From Oncomelania hupensis (Eukaryota; Mollusca; Gastropoda; Littorinimorpha; Pomatiopsidae): DNA of 64,000 nucleotides. The stretch is taken from assembly GCA_036898135.1 (NCBI GenBank), contig CM072512.1, positions 43,666,944 to 43,730,943 of the forward strand. Reading direction: 5' to 3'. Both the position numbers and the translations under genes were made by a program. How positions within the stretch are numbered: position 1 is the stretch's first letter; each line of letters starts with the position of its first letter. Under the pieces are notes generated by a model. It worked only from the letters and a program-made list of their open reading frames with translations, ran no database searches and had not been told where the DNA came from. Below, piece after piece: positions 63,204 through 64,000 of the stretch.

Positions 63204-63651
63204 TTAACCCTCTTTGTCCTCCAGTGTTTGGGAGCGTTCGAGAAAAAAATGCGCCGGCAATCTTCAATGTACTCGAACGTTCTAAGTCTACATGGCAACA
63301 GGGAAAAGCCAAAATGTTGAAGGTTTTGACCTGGAAGATTTAGTTGAACAAAAAGAAAGTGAAAGCGATCTTCACATGCTAGATGTTTCACCGGTCAGTA
63401 CCCCTGATGTTTCGGGTGACAAAGATGAGTCAAAACAAAAATACCATTTTTGTAAAGTAAAATTTGGCATTTGGGTTAAAGACAAATGTCTTAGCAATAT
63501 GCATAAATTTAAGAAGTTTGAAAAAACAACTAAAAAAAAATTTGTTTCTGTTGTTGTTGAATGATGCCACCACATTTTAGGTGCAGAGTTATTTCCCTTG
63601 ACATAAGATTTTAGCTCTTACTTACTAAGGTATCAGGACAAAGACGGTTAA
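63204..63651 (+). mobile_element. piggyBac-type derivative with an intact short ORF
   Basis: The ends are TTAACCCTCTTTGTCC and GGACAAAGACGGTTAA: inverted termini flanked by TTAA, as in piggyBac. The 448-bp element carries one uninterrupted ORF (63292-63564). The termini differ from those at 685-1186, so it is a second family. Confidence 0.85.
63292..63564 (+). CDS. Short piggyBac-derived ORF, N-terminus joined to C-terminal Cys/His part
   Basis: 90 codons within the TTAA-flanked element. Residues 1-45 are acidic (FDLEDLVEQKESESDLHMLD), like a piggyBac transposase N-terminus. Residues 49-80, YHFCKVKFGIWVKDKCLSNM then HKFKKFEK, look like a reduced form of the C-terminal Cys-rich DNA-binding domain. 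The catalytic core is missing, so it cannot cut DNA. It may be a simple deletion product; the open frame is notable but short. Whether it is translated is unknown. Confidence 0.5.
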   Translation: MATGKSQNVEGFDLEDLVEQKESESDLHMLDVSPVSTPDVSGDKDESKQKYHFCKVKFGIWVKDKCLSNMHKFKKFEKTTKKKFVSVVVE

Positions 63652-64000
63652 GCAACATCGAGAGGGATTAGTACTTGGATAGATGACCATGCTTGGAAGA
63701 CAACCACCAAAGGACACAAAAAGATTGAAAAAAGCTCACCACATACACCTGGATGTGTTTATAACTGGATAAGGTACAGCATCGAGGGAGAGGAGATAAG
63801 CACCACTCTCATAAAGCTGGCCTAGAGCAAAGGGAGGTCCCAAATGCTTCCAACATTCACAAAAACTGAAAGGTTATGGGACACCTTTACCTTTATTACC
63901 ATTGCTCAAATTCATTCAGTTCAAATCCAATGTTAACTTCTGTAGATTACCTATATTTAAAAGTAATTTAAAAACACATCTTGTACAACACAAATAAAAT
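63652..64000. other. Intron continuation, nothing recognised
   Basis: No exon, repeat or RNA gene identified before the window ends. Confidence 0.4.

Overview
The window is animal nuclear DNA: intron-rich, AT-rich, and crowded with simple repeats and transposable-element remains. All the genes are eukaryotic, with GT-AG introns; nothing prokaryotic is present. The proteins are clearly metazoan. The repeat mix (Penelope-like, DIRS-like, piggyBac, hAT, LINEs with microsatellite tails, SINE-like sequence, very long CT/GA/AT tracts) looks like a lophotrochozoan, most likely a gastropod mollusc; that placement is inference.

Four genes can be read. (1) 104-14693, plus strand: the 3' part of HID1, 12 coding exons giving 503 residues up to the stop. 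It is a trans-Golgi/dense-core-vesicle protein. (2) 27408-41721, minus strand: the last seven coding exons of CEP131 (AZI1), 396 residues of coiled coil from a centriolar-satellite/ciliogenesis protein. (3) 43667-49147, plus strand: the 3' end of CNOT3, carrying the NOT-box of the CCR4-NOT deadenylase scaffold, with an apparent 1-base frame break at one exon junction. (4) 53831-63022, plus strand: the first four coding exons of an unidentified protein that starts with a PH domain. HID1 and CEP131 are tail to tail. CEP131 and CNOT3 are head to head across a gap of exactly 500 N (43167-43666), and the 5' halves of both are missing there.

Transposable elements fill the rest. In HID1 introns: a foldback MITE (496-679), an internally deleted piggyBac (685-1186), three LINE 3' fragments with or without (CCTAT)n tails, a decayed Penelope-like element (7860-9720), and one 1-kb AGGTCA-rich repeat. 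Between HID1 and CEP131 (14.7-26.7 kb): tandem copies of an unclassified repeat (17.3-19.1 kb), CR1/L2-type LINE ends and microsatellites. Inside the last CEP131 intron: a 6.3-kb DIRS-like tyrosine-recombinase retrotransposon (28600-34880) with 160-bp inverted termini and an internal complementary region. In other CEP131 introns: a young LINE insertion with a 15-bp target duplication (38902-39839) and a 250-bp CT tract. In and around CNOT3 and the PH gene: two hAT-like deletion derivatives with 5-bp duplications, two more AGGTCA repeats, a long foldback hairpin (58339-58559) and a second piggyBac derivative that keeps a 90-codon ORF (63204-63651).

The genes do not form a pathway together. The most promising leads are the AGGTCA repeat family, which spreads exact TCAAGGTCA nuclear-receptor half-sites through introns, the shortened piggyBac derivative with an uninterrupted ORF, the DIRS-like element whose RNase H part is replaced by foreign sequence, and two assembly-quality problems: the 500-N join and the CNOT3 frame break.
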